This document shows positions 62,201 through 64,000 of a stretch of DNA of 64,000 bases, piece by piece. Within the stretch, counting starts at the first letter, position 1. Every line of letters begins with the position of its first letter. The notes under the pieces were generated by a model. The model was not told where the DNA came from and searched no databases. It saw nothing but the letters and a program-made list of their open reading frames with translations. A program made the position numbers and the translations under genes. Origin of the DNA: Anseranas semipalmata (taxonomy: Eukaryota; Chordata; Aves; Anseriformes; Anseranatidae); NCBI GenBank assembly GCA_013399115.1, contig VXAA01004294.1, positions 19,994 to 83,993 of the forward strand. The letters run 5' to 3'.

Positions 62201-63975
62201 TATGTGAAGATAATCTAATTAGATCAGAGACATTGCTTTCTTATAGGAAAATTCATCATTCAAACTGGAAATGAAAGAAAACTGTGACAGAGCAAAGCAT
62301 CCGAACTACAGCACTGATTAAAGGTCCATTAGCTTGCCTAGTTTTAGCAGCTCTACCAAGTCCCGTTTGCCTAGAAAAAAAAATTCTAGGAGGAAGTGTA
62401 GTCACTATGCTTGGAGAAAGACTGTTCTTCCAAAATCACCCTGTGCATAGCTTGCACCTTTCTCTCCCTGATTATCGCCCAGTTAATCAAGAACAAGAGT
62501 AATGTCTACACCCCAGTACTTAACAGTGGAATTATATAGTGACAGCTGCTAGAAGCAATTCCCACACAGCAATATATTAACTGCACTGCTTTTGGTGGCT
62601 GTAAAAGAAATCATTAGGCCAGCCTTTTTTTTTCTTCTTCTTCTTTCAGAAAGAAGATATGAGCTCATTATGTTCTCAACACTCATGCAGTACTAATCAG
62701 GATATACGCTGCACTCAGCTACAGCATTTTATGGTGCAGGAAAAAAATGCCTTTTTCTACTATGTTAATCTAGTCAACATTGGATTAACAAGATAACTCA
62801 CACAGGAAAAAAGAAAGAGGGTAGGAGACAGGCTTTTATTCACTTTTAGAAGTGTCCAGGGTCAAATCTTTCCTGGATCAGAATAGTGTTTATCCAATTG
62901 GTCTTTATTGTCTCAGGGGTTATATAAAGATGGTAATGATCACACAAGTATTATAGTACCTTAAACCTAAAATATTACAATAGGCTTTATAATCTTAACA
63001 TCAACACTAATTTTGACAGCATTTAACTCCTTTATCCCAACAGTTACCAGATTTACCTGCTTACTGTGGGAGATCCTTTCAAACTGTGCTTAGGAACCTG
63101 AAGTCGTCTCTTTCAAGAAAATTACTAAAAGTTTTCAAGAGCTATTGAGGGGCAAGGACCAATTTGTTTTTATTTTACCACACTCCTTTGATTGAAAGAC
63201 GTAAATCGGGCAAACACCCTTCCCTCACCAGCAGAAAACCTGATCAAATTCAAAGTGAGTATGAACTATGATTTTAAAAATACTATCTGTTCAAATCTCA
63301 TGCTAGCCTTGATGTGGGCACTCATATATCTTAAGAAATACCCAGCAGTTAGGTGCTCACTGCTCACTTTCCTCATCCTAAAATCACACCTGTTTCTGCT
63401 TTGACAATTTTCAGTCACATAGTAATGGTGTTTACTGGCTTTCTTATCAGTTTTCCAATGTGTTAATTTTTCTATTCACTTTCAAGAAGGATGAATTTCT
63501 GTATAGGCAGAAACAACAGATGTATGCAGTAAATATAACAGTCATTAAAAACCTCGTCTTCCACATTTTTACCTGCTCAACTCTGTCTGGTGCTTAATAA
63601 ACAAATCTTTTCTATAAGTAGACTGTTGAATAATAATTTTTATTTATGAATATTTGAGACATATACTTTCTCCTCCTCCAGAGAAATGACAGAAAAAGGG
63701 CAGAAAAAATTAGAAATGTACTATGAAGGAGACTACAGAGAAAATGACAAGTATTATTTCAGCAAAATAAGTTCCAGTAGTTGTAATGATGCATTCAGCG
63801 TATATCTCAAAAAAAGACATTTTCCAAGTCACTATTTTTCCAGTTTCTTTCTAACAGTGATGCTAAGGAATCAATTTCCCTTTATTTTTTCCTTGCCAAA
63901 CGAAGAAGTCAAAACCAAAGCTAGAACAAAATGATTTGGTAAATCCTATACCAAACATTGTTTATTTTGTTTATT
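59256..63975. other. AT-rich unique DNA, no gene seen
   Basis: It holds an 11-bp tandem repeat at 60264-60290 and several homopolymer runs. The stretch 61209-61455 reads as dense unique sequence and is a candidate for a conserved non-coding element. Frames are short, and the longest, at 63686-63934, has no recognised domain. Confidence 0.5.
60264..60290. repeat. 11-bp tandem repeat, about 2.5 copies
   Basis: GGAAATTCTGA is repeated twice exactly and then begins a third time. Confidence 0.95.
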
Positions 63976-63994
63976 CCCCCCCCCCCCCCCCCCC
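63976..63994. repeat. 19-base C run at window end
   Basis: Nineteen consecutive Cs are followed by Ts to the end of the window. Such long G/C homopolymers are error-prone in sequencing and could mark a contig edge or length error. Confidence 0.95.
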
Positions 63995-64000
63995 TTTTTT

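Overview
This window reads as vertebrate nuclear DNA, almost certainly from a bird. The best evidence is a set of CR1 non-LTR retrotransposon fragments. They have the usual avian layout: 5'-truncated copies, the last part of the ORF2 reading frame, a short 3' UTR, and a tail of short units of the ATTCTRTGA type. There are also solo LTRs of kinds I recognise from avian genomes. The rest is AT-rich single-copy sequence with many microsatellites and homopolymer runs. I find no protein-coding gene, tRNA, rRNA, CRISPR array or bacterial-type operon that I can support. The window is most likely intergenic, or the inside of a very long intron. Nearly all long open frames lie in repeats, in GC-rich patches or in shadows of retrotransposons.

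Layout. 0-2.3 kb: unique DNA, one CR1 (+) at 639-1148 and a CCTT array. 2.3-10.4 kb: unique DNA with a 13-bp-stem hairpin near 2.65 kb and a 340-bp LTR at 6275-6614. 10.4-39.9 kb: a ~220-bp CTTT array ending in an N, then a long stretch almost free of recognisable mobile elements. That stretch holds a small N gap (16.83 kb), a possible unidentified coding remnant on the minus strand (23.28-24.04 kb) and a GC-rich patch (25.04-25.32 kb). 39.9-41.6 kb: a mobile-element cluster made of a 704-bp solo LTR with a perfect 5-bp target duplication and two CR1 (+) pieces. 47.1-50.2 kb: the most structured part of the window. A CR1 (+) appears split by a CR1 (-), which is itself split by two different LTRs. 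52.4-59.3 kb: a long CTTTTT array, an old CR1 (-) fragment, a second GC-rich patch, a CR1 (+) with a local duplication around an N, a CR1 (-), and an orphan LTR tip. 59.3-64.0 kb: unique DNA that ends in a 19-base C run.

No set of genes acts together here. The biological content is the history of retrotransposon insertions, possible regulatory motifs (some inside LTRs), and stretches that could be conserved non-coding DNA but cannot be judged without alignment. I did not find a credible new biological system. The best leads are the nested insertion at 47.1-50.2 kb and the unidentified minus-strand coding-like segment at 23.3-24.0 kb.
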